Counted from the first letter of the stretch, positions 26,814 to 35,861 are shown. The stretch is 64,000 nucleotides of DNA from CALMEC01 sp964434425 (GCA_964434425.1 CAYSVH010000003.1:62001-126000); one strand, 5' to 3'. Notes: a model not told the origin generated them from the sequence alone. A program made the numbers and translations.

Positions 26814-28559
26814 CTACTGTGTGCTGGTGCGGTTGACGAAGATGTTCTGCGCGTAGATCGTCGCGTACCCCGTCACCCGCGGGCAGTCCGACCGCAGCGT
26901 CCTCACCGTGCCGTTCGGCAGGATCAGCTTCGCGTACGTGCCCCGGCGCGGCTGGTACTGAAGCCGCACACCCGAATACGCCGAGCTCTTCGCATCCGCC
27001 ATGATCGCCGTGATCACCCGGTTGGGACCGACCTTCCGCGCGAACCACGGAAGACGACGCGCATCCACCGGACGTGCCGTCGTGTACTCAAGACGCGGAA
27101 GCGTCGAACGACCCCGCGCCGTCTGCAACCGGGCACGAAGCGTCGCCGTACCGAGACGACGCGCCCCGCGGATCTCCTGACCCGCACGCGGACGGTAGTA
27201 GAACGACGTCACGCCGTCCCGGTAGATGATGCTGTTGAACTGCGGACGCGTGGGACACACCGGAGTCGGCGGACGCGGCGTGACCGTCGTCGACACCGCG
27301 CCGTTGATGGTCTGCGTGCCCGCGGCCAGCGAGCGCCACGCCAGGATCGCGTTGCCGGGAGCACCGGCGGCGATCGTCGGGCTACGAGGGCTGCTCACAT
27401 CCGCGACCCTGTTGGCGACGCTCCACGTTCCACCGGAGAAGGTGGCGCTGTAGACACCGGCTCCTGTGCCCTGACGGTCCGCCCAGGCCGCCGTGACGTT
27501 GCCGGCGGCATCGGTGGCGAGGGCGGGCGTGTGCGCCTGTCCCCCGCTCCGCGAGATGTTGACGGACGCGCCCCAGCTGTTGCCGGTCCTCACACGGGCC
27601 TGAACCACCCGCGCGGTCGCGGTCTGCCGGACCCACGAGGCCACGAAGCCCGCCTCTGTGGCCGTCAGCGCGACCTGTGGTGAGGTGCCCCGGACGCCGT
27701 CCGCGAGCAACGTGGACGTCCCTCCGAAGGCACCGCCCGAGGCGGGACGGACGGCCGCGTGGACGCGGAATGTCTGCGCGTTGTGAGCCGTGTTCCAGGC
27801 CACGGCGACGGCGCCCGTCGCGGAGACCGCCACAGCCGGACTCCGCGCCTCGGTCGTCGCGCTCGACACCGAGTACGTCGCGCTGAGCGCGCCGGTGGTG
27901 CTGATGACGCGCACCCGGGTGCGGAACTGCTCGCCGGCGGCCCTCCTCCGCCAGGTGACGGCCATGACCCCGGATGCATTCGATGCGATCCTGGGCTGAT
28001 TCACCTCGCCCGTCGAAAGGGCGATCGAGGGGCCCCAGGCACCACCGGGCGGCCGCACCGACGTTCGGACGGCGTTGCCGGCGGTCCACACAGCGCGCGC
28101 GTTGCCCGCGGCGTCGACGGCGACGTCCGAATCGGTGCCCTGCGCGAGGACGGCCGGAGCCGACCAGGCCCCGCCTGCCGGCTTCGTCGCAACGTGAACC
28201 TGGCCGCCGCCGTGCCACACCGCCGTCACGTTGCCGGCGGCGTCAACACCCATGCGGGGGCGTGTCTGATTGGGAATGGCGGGGCTCGAGATCGCGGTGG
28301 GCGCACTCCAGGCGCCGCTCGCCGCCGACCGCGTGGTCGCCTGGATGAAGCGGCCCGCGGCGTCGATCTGCATCCAGGCGACGGTCGCGTTGCCCGCGGC
28401 ATCGACCACACTGCTGGGCTCTCCGCTGGTCTGGACGGGCGTGGACAGGGGCGCCGCCGGCAACCATGCCGGTGCCTGTGCGAGTGCCGCACCCGGTGCC
28501 GCCACCCCCATACAGCCGACGAGCAGCAGCGCGCGTTTGGACAGAATCGAACCGGCCAT
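26814..28559 (-). CDS. Secreted repeat (beta-propeller-like) protein
   Basis: 581 residues. A signal peptide (MAGSILSKRALLLVGCMG...ALAQA) is followed by about eight repeats of 40-60 residues, each carrying a variant of DAAGNATVAW (for example DAAGNVTAVW, DAAGNARAVW, SATGAVAVAW, DAAGNVTAAW, GAPGNAILAW), a blade pattern typical of exported beta-propellers. The last ~130 residues form a separate domain beginning RPQFNSIIYRDGVTSFYYRP with two cysteines. ATG 28559 has GGGAGG 5 nt upstream. Function is unknown; such proteins with VAW repeats are numerous in Thermoleophilia (from memory), and may bind carbohydrate or surface ligands. Confidence 0.8.
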   Translation of the reverse strand: MAGSILSKRALLLVGCMGVAAPGAALAQAPAWLPAAPLSTPVQTSGEPSSVVDAAGNATVAWMQIDAAGRFIQATTRSAASGAWSAPTAISSPAIPNQTRPRMGVDAAGNVTAVWHGGGQVHVATKPAGGAWSAPAVLAQGTDSDVAVDAAGNARAVWTAGNAVRTSVRPPGGAWGPSIALSTGEVNQPRIASNASGVMAVTWRRRAAGEQFRTRVRVISTTGALSATYSVSSATTEARSPAVAVSATGAVAVAWNTAHNAQTFRVHAAVRPASGGAFGGTSTLLADGVRGTSPQVALTATEAGFVASWVRQTATARVVQARVRTGNSWGASVNISRSGGQAHTPALATDAAGNVTAAWADRQGTGAGVYSATFSGGTWSVANRVADVSSPRSPTIAAGAPGNAILAWRSLAAGTQTINGAVSTTVTPRPPTPVCPTRPQFNSIIYRDGVTSFYYRPRAGQEIRGARRLGTATLRARLQTARGRSTLPRLEYTTARPVDARRLPWFARKVGPNRVITAIMADAKSSAYSGVRLQYQPRRGTYAKLILPNGTVRTLRSDCPRVTGYATIYAQNIFVNRTSTQ

Positions 28560-28613
28560 CGTGCCTCCCAACGTTTGAGTAGCGCGAGCATACGGGCGGT
28601 CCCTGCCGGTCAC

Positions 28614-29202
28614 AACGCGGCGGCATGTCAGCCTTCTGTAAGGGATGACGGCGCACGCGGGCCGTTAGGCCGCGAACAACTGTCGCTGTGACACGAGGCC
28701 GGGCATCCCGGCCCGCTCGTGGGGGTGACGCGTCATGACGAAGCAACCCGCGGGCACGAGCGCGTCCCTCGACGACAGCGTGAGGCTCACTCCGGCGGGG
28801 ACACCCGGTGGCCCGAGGACAACGCGGGGCACCGACCGAGGCGACATGCCGATCGCGCGACCGTCGAGAAGCGTGCATACCACCCGAACGCCGGAGGGGC
28901 CACACCACGGTCGGGCGTCGCCGCACGCCGGCGGCGACGCCCGACCCGGACGACAACGGGGTGACCGCTTCCATGATCCCGCGGCGTGGTGCACGGTTGA
29001 CGCGGGGGCCGTCATCCTCGACCCCATGGGAACAGCCGTCCAGTGTCCCGCGTCAGAGATTCGCGGTCGTCTGCCGGCTGCATCTCATCGCGAGGCGGTG
29101 TCCTCGACCGCCAGGAGCTTCCCGATATTCCGGCGGATCCCGAGTCCTTGCCTCGCCGGAGATTCGCTCGGCAAACACCAAACGAACCTCTGACGCGGGG
29201 CA
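28614..29202. other. Intergenic region, 590 bp, no confident gene
   Basis: This gap separates the end of pstB from the promoter side of the secreted repeat protein. Frames on both strands are open but read as Arg/Pro/Thr-rich. The best candidate is a 72-codon minus-strand frame (28665-28883, GTG start) with fairly high G+C at third positions but no ribosome binding site. The part around 29110-29190 is relatively A+T-rich. I see no repeat, tRNA or terminator with a T tail here. Confidence 0.5.
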
Positions 29203-30141
29203 CTAGCCGAATCGACCGGTGATGTAGTCCTCGGTGCGGGAATCGGACGGCTGGGTGAAGATCTTCCTCGTCTCGTCGCACTCGACGAGGAGCCCGTACC
29301 GCTGCCCCTGCTCGACCCCGGCGACGTTGAAGAACGCCGTGAAGTCCGAGACGCGGGCCGCCTGCTGCATGTTGTGCGTCACAATGACGATTGTGTACCG
29401 CTCGCGCAGCTGGACCATGAGGTCCTCGATGGCGAGTGTGGCGATGGGGTCGAGAGCCGAGCACGGCTCGTCCATCAGGAGCACGTCCGGTTCGACCGCG
29501 AGCGCCCGGGCGATGCACAGCCGCTGCTGCTGGCCACCGGAGAGGGCGAACGCCTCATCATCGAGCCGGTCCTTGACCTCGTCCCAGATGGCCGCGTCCC
29601 GCAGGGCCTTCTCGACGCGCTCCTTGGTCGGCTTGATGCCGTTGACCTTCATGCCGAACGTGATGTTCTCGCGGATCGACTTCGGAAACGGGTTCGGCTT
29701 CTGGAACACCATTCCGATACGGCGCCGCACGTCGACCGGGTCGACCCTGGCGTCGTAGAGGTCCTGCCCTCCGAAGGTCAGCTTGCCGTCGACGACAGCA
29801 CCCGGGATCAGATCGTTCATCCGGTTGAAGCACCGGAGAAGGGTCGACTTGCCGCACCCCGAGGGACCGATCAACGCCGTGATCTGCCGGTGGTAGACCG
29901 ACATCGTGACGTCCTTCACGGCGAGGTTGCCGCTGTAGGTCACCGACACGTCATTGAGTTCGAAGAGAGCGGTTTCCTGCACCGGGCCTCGTGGGCGGCG
30001 TTCATCGAACACCGACGGATCGATTGCTTGTTGCTCGACTGCGCCGGTCACTGTACCGGTGTCCGTCGTCTGCGTCGCCTGACGATCGACCTGTTCCTGC
30101 CCGTCCTGCGTGGTGGGGGTTGTCTCCATGTTGTCGTCCAT
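29203..30141 (-). CDS. pstB: Phosphate ABC transporter ATP-binding protein PstB
   Basis: 312 residues with a non-conserved 50-residue N-terminal extension rich in Thr/Gln. Walker A LIGPSGCGKSTLLRC, the Pst-specific FNRMNDLIPGAVVDGKL, Q-loop FQKPNPFPKSI, signature LSGGQQQRLCIARAL, Walker B VLLMDEPCSALDP and switch His VTHNMQQA are all present. It energises high-affinity phosphate uptake through PstCA. The first ATG (30141) directly abuts AGGAG, so the second ATG (30129), 12 nt further on, is a possible true start. The gene lies 5 nt after pstA. No phoU follows. Confidence 0.95.
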   Translation of the reverse strand: MDDNMETTPTTQDGQEQVDRQATQTTDTGTVTGAVEQQAIDPSVFDERRPRGPVQETALFELNDVSVTYSGNLAVKDVTMSVYHRQITALIGPSGCGKSTLLRCFNRMNDLIPGAVVDGKLTFGGQDLYDARVDPVDVRRRIGMVFQKPNPFPKSIRENITFGMKVNGIKPTKERVEKALRDAAIWDEVKDRLDDEAFALSGGQQQRLCIARALAVEPDVLLMDEPCSALDPIATLAIEDLMVQLRERYTIVIVTHNMQQAARVSDFTAFFNVAGVEQGQRYGLLVECDETRKIFTQPSDSRTEDYITGRFG

Positions 30142-30146
30142 CTCCT

Positions 30147-31181
30147 CTACCAGCGCTTGCTGTATCGGTTTCTCAGGTAGATCGCCGCTGCGTTCATCAC
30201 GAGGAGCACCACCATCAGGACGATGATCCCCGCGGCCGCCAGCTCACGGAAATTCTCCCGTGGGTGGCTGGCCCAGAAGAACGCCTGCAACGGCATCGCG
30301 ATGAGAGCTTCGCTCTCGGCGTTCAGGGGGTTGATGCTGGGGATGCGCGTCGAGAAGACCACACCACCCACCACGATGAGGGGAGCGGACTCCCCGATCG
30401 CACGCGACATGGCGAGGATCGATCCGGTCAGCATCCCCGGCGCCGCGGCGGGGACGATCTGCCCCCGGACGGCCTGCCACTTGGTGGCGCCCAGACCGAG
30501 GGCACCCTGTTCGATCGATATCGGCACGGCCCGCAGCGCCTCGCGCGACGAGATGATGACGATCGGCAGGACCAGCATCGCCAGCGTCAGGCCACCGACG
30601 AACAGCGACTCACGCAGCCCCGCGAACGAGATGAAGAGCGCGAGCCCCAGAAGTCCGTAGATGATCGACGGTACGGCCGCGAGGTTCGAGATGTTGATCT
30701 CGAGCGTCCGGTTCAAGGGTCCGACGATGCGCGCCCAGAGGAGCTTCCGCCGGACGCTGAAGCTCCTGTTCCCCGACGCCATCTGCCCGCGCAGCTGGAT
30801 CTCGCGGGCCTTTGCCGCCAGGACTCTCTCGGCCGCGAACTTCTCGAGGTAGATGGCCGCCGCGAACCCGAGGGGCAACGCGACCAGCATGGTGACGAAC
30901 ATGAGGACGAGCGAACCGCGGATCGCCGATGTGAACCCGGAGGTGCTGGCGCTTCCCGTGGCCTTGGTGGTGAGGAAATCCCAGGTGAGATGGGGGGCAC
31001 CCTTCACCACGATCGACCACATCAGCCAGATCAGCGCGGCGATGGCGACGGCCACCGACCCGAAGACCAGCGCGTGGAAGATCGCGTCCCAGGGGCGAAC
31101 CCGCTTCTCGGGGAAGGGATCGATCTTCGCCACCGGGGTCGGAGCAGGCGGTGTCGCCTGTGTGTGTGCGTGTGTTGTCAT
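30147..31181 (-). CDS. pstA: Phosphate ABC transporter permease PstA
   Basis: 344 residues with six membrane helices. The permease loop SSREALRAVPISIEQGALGLGATKWQAV is the EAA-type motif that contacts PstB, and MSRAIGESAPLIVVGGV is the Pst-specific channel region. It ends with VLMVVLLVMNAAAIYLRNR. An N-terminal cytoplasmic tail of about 30 residues precedes helix 1. It starts 4 nt after the pstC stop and is the third gene of pstSCAB. Confidence 0.95.
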   Translation of the reverse strand: MTTHAHTQATPPAPTPVAKIDPFPEKRVRPWDAIFHALVFGSVAVAIAALIWLMWSIVVKGAPHLTWDFLTTKATGSASTSGFTSAIRGSLVLMFVTMLVALPLGFAAAIYLEKFAAERVLAAKAREIQLRGQMASGNRSFSVRRKLLWARIVGPLNRTLEINISNLAAVPSIIYGLLGLALFISFAGLRESLFVGGLTLAMLVLPIVIISSREALRAVPISIEQGALGLGATKWQAVRGQIVPAAAPGMLTGSILAMSRAIGESAPLIVVGGVVFSTRIPSINPLNAESEALIAMPLQAFFWASHPRENFRELAAAGIIVLMVVLLVMNAAAIYLRNRYSKRW

Positions 31182-31185
31182 CGGC

Positions 31186-32109
31186 CTACTGATAGACGGT
31201 GCGGAAGCGGCGCACGATGGCGACGGCCACGAGGTTGATGATGAAGGTCACGATGAAGAGGACGATGCCGACAGCGAAGATCGACTCGTACTGGGTGGTG
31301 CCGCGGGATGCCTCTCCCCGGACCACCTGGACGATGTACGAGGTGATCGTCTGCATCTCCGAGAGGGGATCTGCGGTCAGGTTCGGGGTCAGACCGGCCG
31401 CGAGGGTCACGGCCATCGTCTCGCCGACGGCCCTCGAGAGACCGAGGACGCAGGACGCGACGATGCCCGACAGCGCGGCCGGCACGATCACGCGTGTGCA
31501 GACCGTCGGCTTCGTGGCTCCGAGGCCGAAGGCCCCCTCCCGCATCGACTGCGGCACCGCCCGGATGGCCTCCTCGGAAAGGGAGCTGATGAGCGGCAGG
31601 ATCAGGAGACCGACCACGATGCCGGCAGAGAGTGCGCTGAACGTCTGTCCTCCGGGGATGATGCCGGCGTTCCGGAGCGCGGGCGTGAGCGTGTCGATCG
31701 CGAAGAATCCGAGCACGATGGTCGGCATGCCGGCGAGGATCTCGAGCACGGGTTTGACCGTGCGACGCACGCGTTCGGGCGCGTACTCCGAAAGGTAGAT
31801 CGCGGCACCGACCCCCAGCGGGACGGCGACCACGGCCGCGATGAGCGCGATCATGATCGACCCGGAGAGCAGCGGCAGCACGCCCCACTCACCCTCACGC
31901 GGCGCCCAGGTGGTGCCGGTGAGGAACTCCCTCACGGAGACGTCGGAGAAGAACGCGAGTCCTTCGCTGAAGAGCGTGAAGACGATCCCGACCGTGATGA
32001 AGATCGAGACCAGCGCCGCCGCCCCGAGCGAGAGCAGGATGATCTGCTCTCGCTTGGGGCGACGCTTCGCCCGCAGGGGGGTCGCGGACGGAGTGGGCAC
32101 GTCTGCCAT
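31186..32109 (-). CDS. pstC: Phosphate ABC transporter permease PstC
   Basis: 307 residues, six helices. Characteristic segments are FLTGTTWAPREGEWGVLPLLSGS, VLEILAGMPTIVLGFFA, the EAA loop EEAIRAVPQSMREGAFGLGATK and GLSRAVGETMAVTLAAG. With PstA it forms the membrane channel for phosphate. It begins 4 nt after pstS, so all four genes are tightly packed in one operon. Confidence 0.95.
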   Translation of the reverse strand: MADVPTPSATPLRAKRRPKREQIILLSLGAAALVSIFITVGIVFTLFSEGLAFFSDVSVREFLTGTTWAPREGEWGVLPLLSGSIMIALIAAVVAVPLGVGAAIYLSEYAPERVRRTVKPVLEILAGMPTIVLGFFAIDTLTPALRNAGIIPGGQTFSALSAGIVVGLLILPLISSLSEEAIRAVPQSMREGAFGLGATKPTVCTRVIVPAALSGIVASCVLGLSRAVGETMAVTLAAGLTPNLTADPLSEMQTITSYIVQVVRGEASRGTTQYESIFAVGIVLFIVTFIINLVAVAIVRRFRTVYQ

Positions 32110-32113
32110 CAGG

Positions 32114-33055
32114 TCAGGCCGGGAGCTTTCCGAGGGACTCGTCGAGCGAGGCCTGCGGGGCGGGCACGAACTGGGTGTCCTCGGCCAGCTCCACGGCGTT
32201 CTCGAGGTAGTACCTCACGAAGGCCGCGACCTCCGGCTTCTCGAGCGACGCGTTGCTGACGTAGAGGAAGAGCGGACGCGACAGTGGGTACTCGTCGGCC
32301 GAGATCGTCTCAGCGCTCGGAGTGACGCAGTCGCCCTCACCCTTCACCTGGAACGCCTGGAGCGTCTCCGCGTTCTCCTCGAAGTAGGTGAACCCGAAGT
32401 AGCCCATCGTCCCCTCGGTGCCCTCGACGGCCGTCACGATGACGTTGTCGTCCTCGGACGAGGAGAACTGACGGGGTGAGGCGGTCTCACCGCTGGCGTC
32501 CTCACCCAGGACCTCCTCGTTGAAGAAGTCGTAGGTGCCGGACTGGTCGCCGGGGCCGGCCAGCTTCAGCGGGATGTCGTTCCAGCCGGCGCCGATCTGG
32601 CTCCAGTTGTTGATCGTGGAGTCCTTCTCCCAGACGGCCTTCAGCTGGTCGAGGCTGATGCACTGCTGTCCGAAGTCCGTGCCCTTCTTGGCGACGACGG
32701 TGATGCCGTCCGATGCGACGCGGAGTTCCGTGAACGCGACGTTGCCCTTCTCGCAGGCGGCGATCTCCGTGTCGTTGATCGCCCGGGAGGCATCCGAGAT
32801 GTCGGTGGAGCCCGAGCAGAACTTCTCGAATCCGCCACCGGTCCCCGATGTACCGACCTTGATGTCGACGTTCGGGTTGTCACCGTTGAACGCGTCGGCC
32901 GCTGCGATCGACAGCGGGGCGACGGTCGACGAACCGTCGATCGCGATCGACCCTGACAGGTCACTGTCTCCGCTGTCCGAACCGCCACATCCAACCGCCG
33001 TTCCGACGATCGCGACGGCGGCGACGCCGACGGCCACGAGCCGTAGGTTCTTCAT
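32114..33055 (-). CDS. pstS: Phosphate-binding lipoprotein PstS
   Basis: 313 residues. The signal peptide ends in a lipobox VGTAVGC, so the protein is a lipoprotein on the outer face of the membrane. SIAIDGSSTVAPLS, GTSGTGGGFEKFCSG and GPGDQSGTYDFFNEEVLG contain the Ser/Thr/Asp residues that bind phosphate in the family. GAGGGGAAG precedes the ATG by a few bases. As first gene of pstSCAB it is normally induced by phosphate starvation; three imperfect 10-11-bp direct repeats upstream (33119-33151) may be the PhoP/PhoB site. Confidence 0.95.
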   Translation of the reverse strand: MKNLRLVAVGVAAVAIVGTAVGCGGSDSGDSDLSGSIAIDGSSTVAPLSIAAADAFNGDNPNVDIKVGTSGTGGGFEKFCSGSTDISDASRAINDTEIAACEKGNVAFTELRVASDGITVVAKKGTDFGQQCISLDQLKAVWEKDSTINNWSQIGAGWNDIPLKLAGPGDQSGTYDFFNEEVLGEDASGETASPRQFSSSEDDNVIVTAVEGTEGTMGYFGFTYFEENAETLQAFQVKGEGDCVTPSAETISADEYPLSRPLFLYVSNASLEKPEVAAFVRYYLENAVELAEDTQFVPAPQASLDESLGKLPA

Positions 33056-33118
33056 GCGCTTCCCCTCGTAGGTCGTTCAAACTCTCTGTCGGAACCATGT
33101 TGCCGCCGGCCTCTCGCC

Positions 33119-33151
33119 GTGGTTTGGCAAAGTGGTGAACGAGCGGTAACG
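33119..33151 (-). promoter_or_regulatory. Possible PHO box upstream of pstS
   Basis: Read on the minus strand, GTTACCGCTC, GTTCACCACT and TTGCCAAACC follow each other as imperfect direct repeats of 10-11 bp, about 65-95 bp upstream of the pstS start. The middle unit contains GTTCACC, the core of actinobacterial PhoP boxes. The location fits phosphate control; the outer units are weak. Confidence 0.4.
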
Positions 33152-33438
33152 GCCCCCGTCACGCGCCTCGCACGAGCGATCTCACCCATCCATCCGGACT
33201 GCGGGTGCCATGCCCGCCTCCGCGTCCCATGGGGGAGTCGGTGCCGCCCGGGCCGCGGCTGCCGTCGTGGCCTTGCGGCCGCCCCCTCGCCGGGATCGGA
33301 CCCGCCTCCTCGATGTCCGAAGCGCCCTCATCGGTGGTACCCGTGTTCCCGATACGGGCTCCGCCGTTTCCGTCGTCCTCACAGGGTGTTCCCGGCCGCA
33401 CCCACGGAGAACCTCGACCCGGGGGATGGGCGATGGCG

Positions 33439-33469
33439 TGATTCCACGGTCTCGTGAACCAACCATCTA
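33439..33469 (-). repeat. Dispersed copy of elements from the 16908-17464 array
   Basis: On the minus strand this site reads TAGATGGTTGGTTC then CGAGACCGTGGAATCA. The 14-mer equals 16906-16919 at the start of the tandem array, and the 16-mer equals 17050-17065 and 17441-17456 at unit ends. The site lies immediately upstream of the folE2 -10 box. Two exact matches side by side are unlikely by chance. Confidence 0.65.
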
Positions 33470-33473
33470 AACT
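33468..33473 (+). promoter_or_regulatory. -10 box (TAAACT) of folE2, leaderless geometry
   Basis: TAAACT ends 6 nt before GTG 33480, putting the transcription start at the initiation codon. The array-derived element 33439-33469 overlaps its 5' edge and covers the -35 region. Confidence 0.5.
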
Positions 33474-33479
33474 CGGCGG

Positions 33480-34487
33480 GTGGAACGTTCACGACGCGAA
33501 GCCGGTGCCATGACGACAGTTCCCAATCCACCGCGTTTCCCCGACCTGCAGGCGTCGGCCCCCGAGACCCGCCTCAGCCTGACGCGCGCCGGGGTCACCC
33601 GTTCGGCCAAGGCCATCCGCCTGAGCCACGGGGACTCCGAGAAGCTCTTCCATGCGGAGATCCGGTGCGGCGTCGACCTGGACCCCGATCAGAAGGGTGT
33701 CCACATGTCGCGGTTCGAGGAGGATCTCAACGAGGCCATCGACCGCGTCGTGCTCGAGAAGGCCCTCCTCATCGAGGAGATGGCCGAGGCCGTTGCACGC
33801 CGCGTCGTGGCGTCGCAGGGGGCACTCCGCAGCGATGTGGTCATCGAGGCCAGCTACCCGGTCGAGCGACGCACCCCGGTGACGAACATCGCCACCCAGG
33901 AGATGTACGGCCTCATCGGCATCGCGGCCGCCAACGGCTCGACGTCGCGACGTATGGTGGGCGTCTCGGCACAGGGGATGAACGCCTGCCCGTGCGCCCA
34001 GGAGCTCATCCGCGCCCGGGCCGAGGAGACGCTGCGCGACGACGGGTTCGACGATGCGCAGATCGCCCGGATCGTGGGTTCGGTGCCCATCGCCACGCAC
34101 AATCAGCGTGCCCGCGGCACCCTGTTCCTCGGCGTCCCCGACGGCCGCGTCGAGGCGGACGATCTCATCGCGATCGTGGAGGACAGCATGTCGTCACAGA
34201 TCTACGAGCTGATGAAACGCCCGGACGAGGAGTACGTCGTCGCCCGCGCCCACAGCCGCCCCCGCTTCGTCGAGGACAGCGTCCGCGAGATGATCCGCGG
34301 CGTCATCGAGCGGTTTCCCGACCTTCCCGACGACGCGTTCGTCGATGCGCATCAGGAGAACTTCGAGACGATCCACGCCCACGACGTCGAGGCGGCACGC
34401 GCGGGCACCGTCGGCGAGATCCGCGCCGAGCTGGCCGGCGTCGCCGGACACCGCCTGATCAGCCGAGAGGAGTGGCTGCGCCCATGA
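33480..34487 (+). CDS. folE2: GTP cyclohydrolase FolE2 (type IB)
   Basis: 335 residues. FolE2 converts GTP to 7,8-dihydroneopterin triphosphate, the first step of folate synthesis, and unlike FolE can use metals other than zinc. Family motifs are KGVHMSRFEEDL, VSAQGMNACPCAQELI with the catalytic Cys, and PIATHNQRARGTLFLGV with the metal-binding His, plus HAHDVEAAR at the C terminus. GTG 33480 fits the -10 box; ATG 33510 (MTTVPNPPRFPD) is an alternative. It overlaps the ACT gene by ATGA. In other bacteria folE2 is often zinc-regulated; no Zur box was recognised here. Confidence 0.94.
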   Translation: MERSRREAGAMTTVPNPPRFPDLQASAPETRLSLTRAGVTRSAKAIRLSHGDSEKLFHAEIRCGVDLDPDQKGVHMSRFEEDLNEAIDRVVLEKALLIEEMAEAVARRVVASQGALRSDVVIEASYPVERRTPVTNIATQEMYGLIGIAAANGSTSRRMVGVSAQGMNACPCAQELIRARAEETLRDDGFDDAQIARIVGSVPIATHNQRARGTLFLGVPDGRVEADDLIAIVEDSMSSQIYELMKRPDEEYVVARAHSRPRFVEDSVREMIRGVIERFPDLPDDAFVDAHQENFETIHAHDVEAARAGTVGEIRAELAGVAGHRLISREEWLRP

Positions 34488-35011
34488 CCGAGTTGGCCAT
34501 CACCGCCGTCGGGCGGGATCGTCCCGGCATCGTCGCTTCCTTCACAGAGGCGCTCTACGGGCTCGGAGCCAACCTGGAGGACTGCCGTGCCGCGCTCCTG
34601 CGGGGCTCGTTCGCCATGGTCATGGCGGTGTCGGTACCGGAGGGTGTCGAGGCCGGGGATGCGCAGTCGGCGCTCCAGCCGGTGGCGGACGCACTCGGAC
34701 TCACGGTGTGGGTGGGCCCCACATCGCCGGACGACGCCCCCGAGACCCCGGGCGGATGCACGGTCTCGGTCTACGGGGCGGACCATCCGGGCATCGTGAG
34801 CGCGATCACCCGGTCACTCGCCGACCTCGGCGTCAACATCGAGGACCTGTCCAGCCGGGTTGTCGGTGATCCCCCGGTCTACGTCCTGGGGATCACGTGC
34901 GGCCTGCCCGAGACGGTCACCACCGAACAGGTGCTGACCGCCCTCACGCCCGTCGCGCAGTCCCAGAGTGTCGAGGTCTCGGTTTCGTCACCGGACGACG
35001 AGGTGCTCTGA
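34484..35011 (+). CDS. ACT-domain protein (GcvR-like)
   Basis: 175 residues made of two ACT domains: residues 1-80 beginning LAITAVGRDRPGIVASFTEALYGLGANLED and residues 92-170 beginning CTVSVYGADHPGIVSAITRSLADLGVNIED. Each has the Gly-rich ligand loop (GRDRPGIV, GADHPGIV). Tandem ACT proteins of this length resemble GcvR and related amino-acid sensors. The start overlaps the folE2 stop (ATGA) with GAGAGGAG upstream. Linkage to folE2, and glyA elsewhere in the window, would fit sensing of glycine or serine for one-carbon metabolism, but that is inference. Confidence 0.85.
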   Translation: MTELAITAVGRDRPGIVASFTEALYGLGANLEDCRAALLRGSFAMVMAVSVPEGVEAGDAQSALQPVADALGLTVWVGPTSPDDAPETPGGCTVSVYGADHPGIVSAITRSLADLGVNIEDLSSRVVGDPPVYVLGITCGLPETVTTEQVLTALTPVAQSQSVEVSVSSPDDEVL

Positions 35012-35197
35012 ATGCCCCGCGTGGGGCGTCCACGGCGAATGCGACGGTATCTGGAGGAAGCGGCCGCGCGTGCCGATACCGGACGTGTGGGTACCGACGA
35101 CCATGCCACCCCGCGCGGGTTCGCCGTGTCCATGACCTCCTCCGTCCCGGCACGGAGGCCGTCGGTCCGCGGAGCCCGTCGCGGCGAGGTTCGCTAG
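35012..35197 (+). CDS. Possible 61-aa ORF between the ACT protein and def
   Basis: An ATG at 35012 directly follows the TGA of the ACT gene, with GAGGTG 7 nt upstream, and the frame ends 4 nt before the def start. The product is basic (11 Arg in the first half and a basic C terminus) and matches nothing I know. Third-position G+C is visibly lower than in the neighbours, so it may be only a spacer read through by coupling. Confidence 0.3.
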   Translation: MPRVGRPRRMRRYLEEAAARADTGRVGTDDHATPRGFAVSMTSSVPARRPSVRGARRGEVR

Positions 35198-35201
35198 CCC
35201 C

Positions 35202-35699
35202 ATGGTTCGGGACGTCCTGCGGTATCCCGACCGCCGCCTGAAGATGCCCGCGGTGCCCATACGGCACATCGGCCACGAGGCCCGGCGATTGGCCGACGAC
35301 CTGATCGACACGGCCCGCCACTATCCGCGCACGGTGGGGATCGCCGCACCCCAGATCGGCGCGCTGTGGCGCATGGTCTACGTCGACTGCACCGGCCACA
35401 AGAACGTGCCCGATCCCGCCGGGCCGATCGTCATGGTGAACCCCGTGGTGGTCCGGCACTCGGGCGCCGAGATCGGCCGCGAGGGCTGTCTCAGCCTCCC
35501 GGACATCACGGCGAACGTGAACCGCGCAACGGGAATCACCGTCCGGTACCGCACCCTTGACGGCGGGTCGAACGAGCTCACGACCGACGGGTTCGAGGCC
35601 CGCGTCGTCCTCCACGAGATCGATCACCTGGACGGACTGCTCATCCTCGATCGCGTGGCGTCCCTCACCCTGGACGTCTTTCCCCGCAAACGCCGCTGA
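35202..35699 (+). CDS. def: Peptide deformylase
   Basis: 165 residues. Removes the formyl group from nascent N-formylmethionine. All three metal-site motifs are present: GIAAPQIG (usually GxGLAAxQ), EGCLSLPD with the metal-ligand Cys, and HEIDHLDG with the two His and catalytic Glu. The first motif lacks the usual extra Gly-x before the Ala pair, a common variant. It is the last gene of the folE2 cluster; twin palindromes follow 125 bp downstream. Confidence 0.94.
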   Translation: MVRDVLRYPDRRLKMPAVPIRHIGHEARRLADDLIDTARHYPRTVGIAAPQIGALWRMVYVDCTGHKNVPDPAGPIVMVNPVVVRHSGAEIGREGCLSLPDITANVNRATGITVRYRTLDGGSNELTTDGFEARVVLHEIDHLDGLLILDRVASLTLDVFPRKRR

Positions 35700-35824
35700 A
35701 CCTCACCGGGCCGACGCCCCGGACGCCGCTTGACGAAACGCCGGTCAGCGCATGGGCGGCCGCGAAGGCTCCGGCAACTATAGGACGACAGAAGCGGCGT
35801 ACGACGTCCGGCGGACACGCGGGT

Positions 35825-35861
35825 CGTGAGGCCGCTGGTGCCTGGCACCAGCGGCATCACG
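35825..35861. repeat. 35-37 bp palindrome, copy 1
   Basis: CGTGAGGCCGCTGGTGCC, one T, then GGCACCAGCGGCATCACG: arms pair except for one position. It lies 125 bp after def in the gap before the convergent Rpf-like gene. Confidence 0.8.

Noticed and set aside
28735..29193. 152-aa plus-strand open frame in the pst/repeat-protein gap
   Set aside because: Arg/Pro/Thr/Ser-rich, poor codon bias, no ribosome binding site and no recognisable fold; treated as non-coding.
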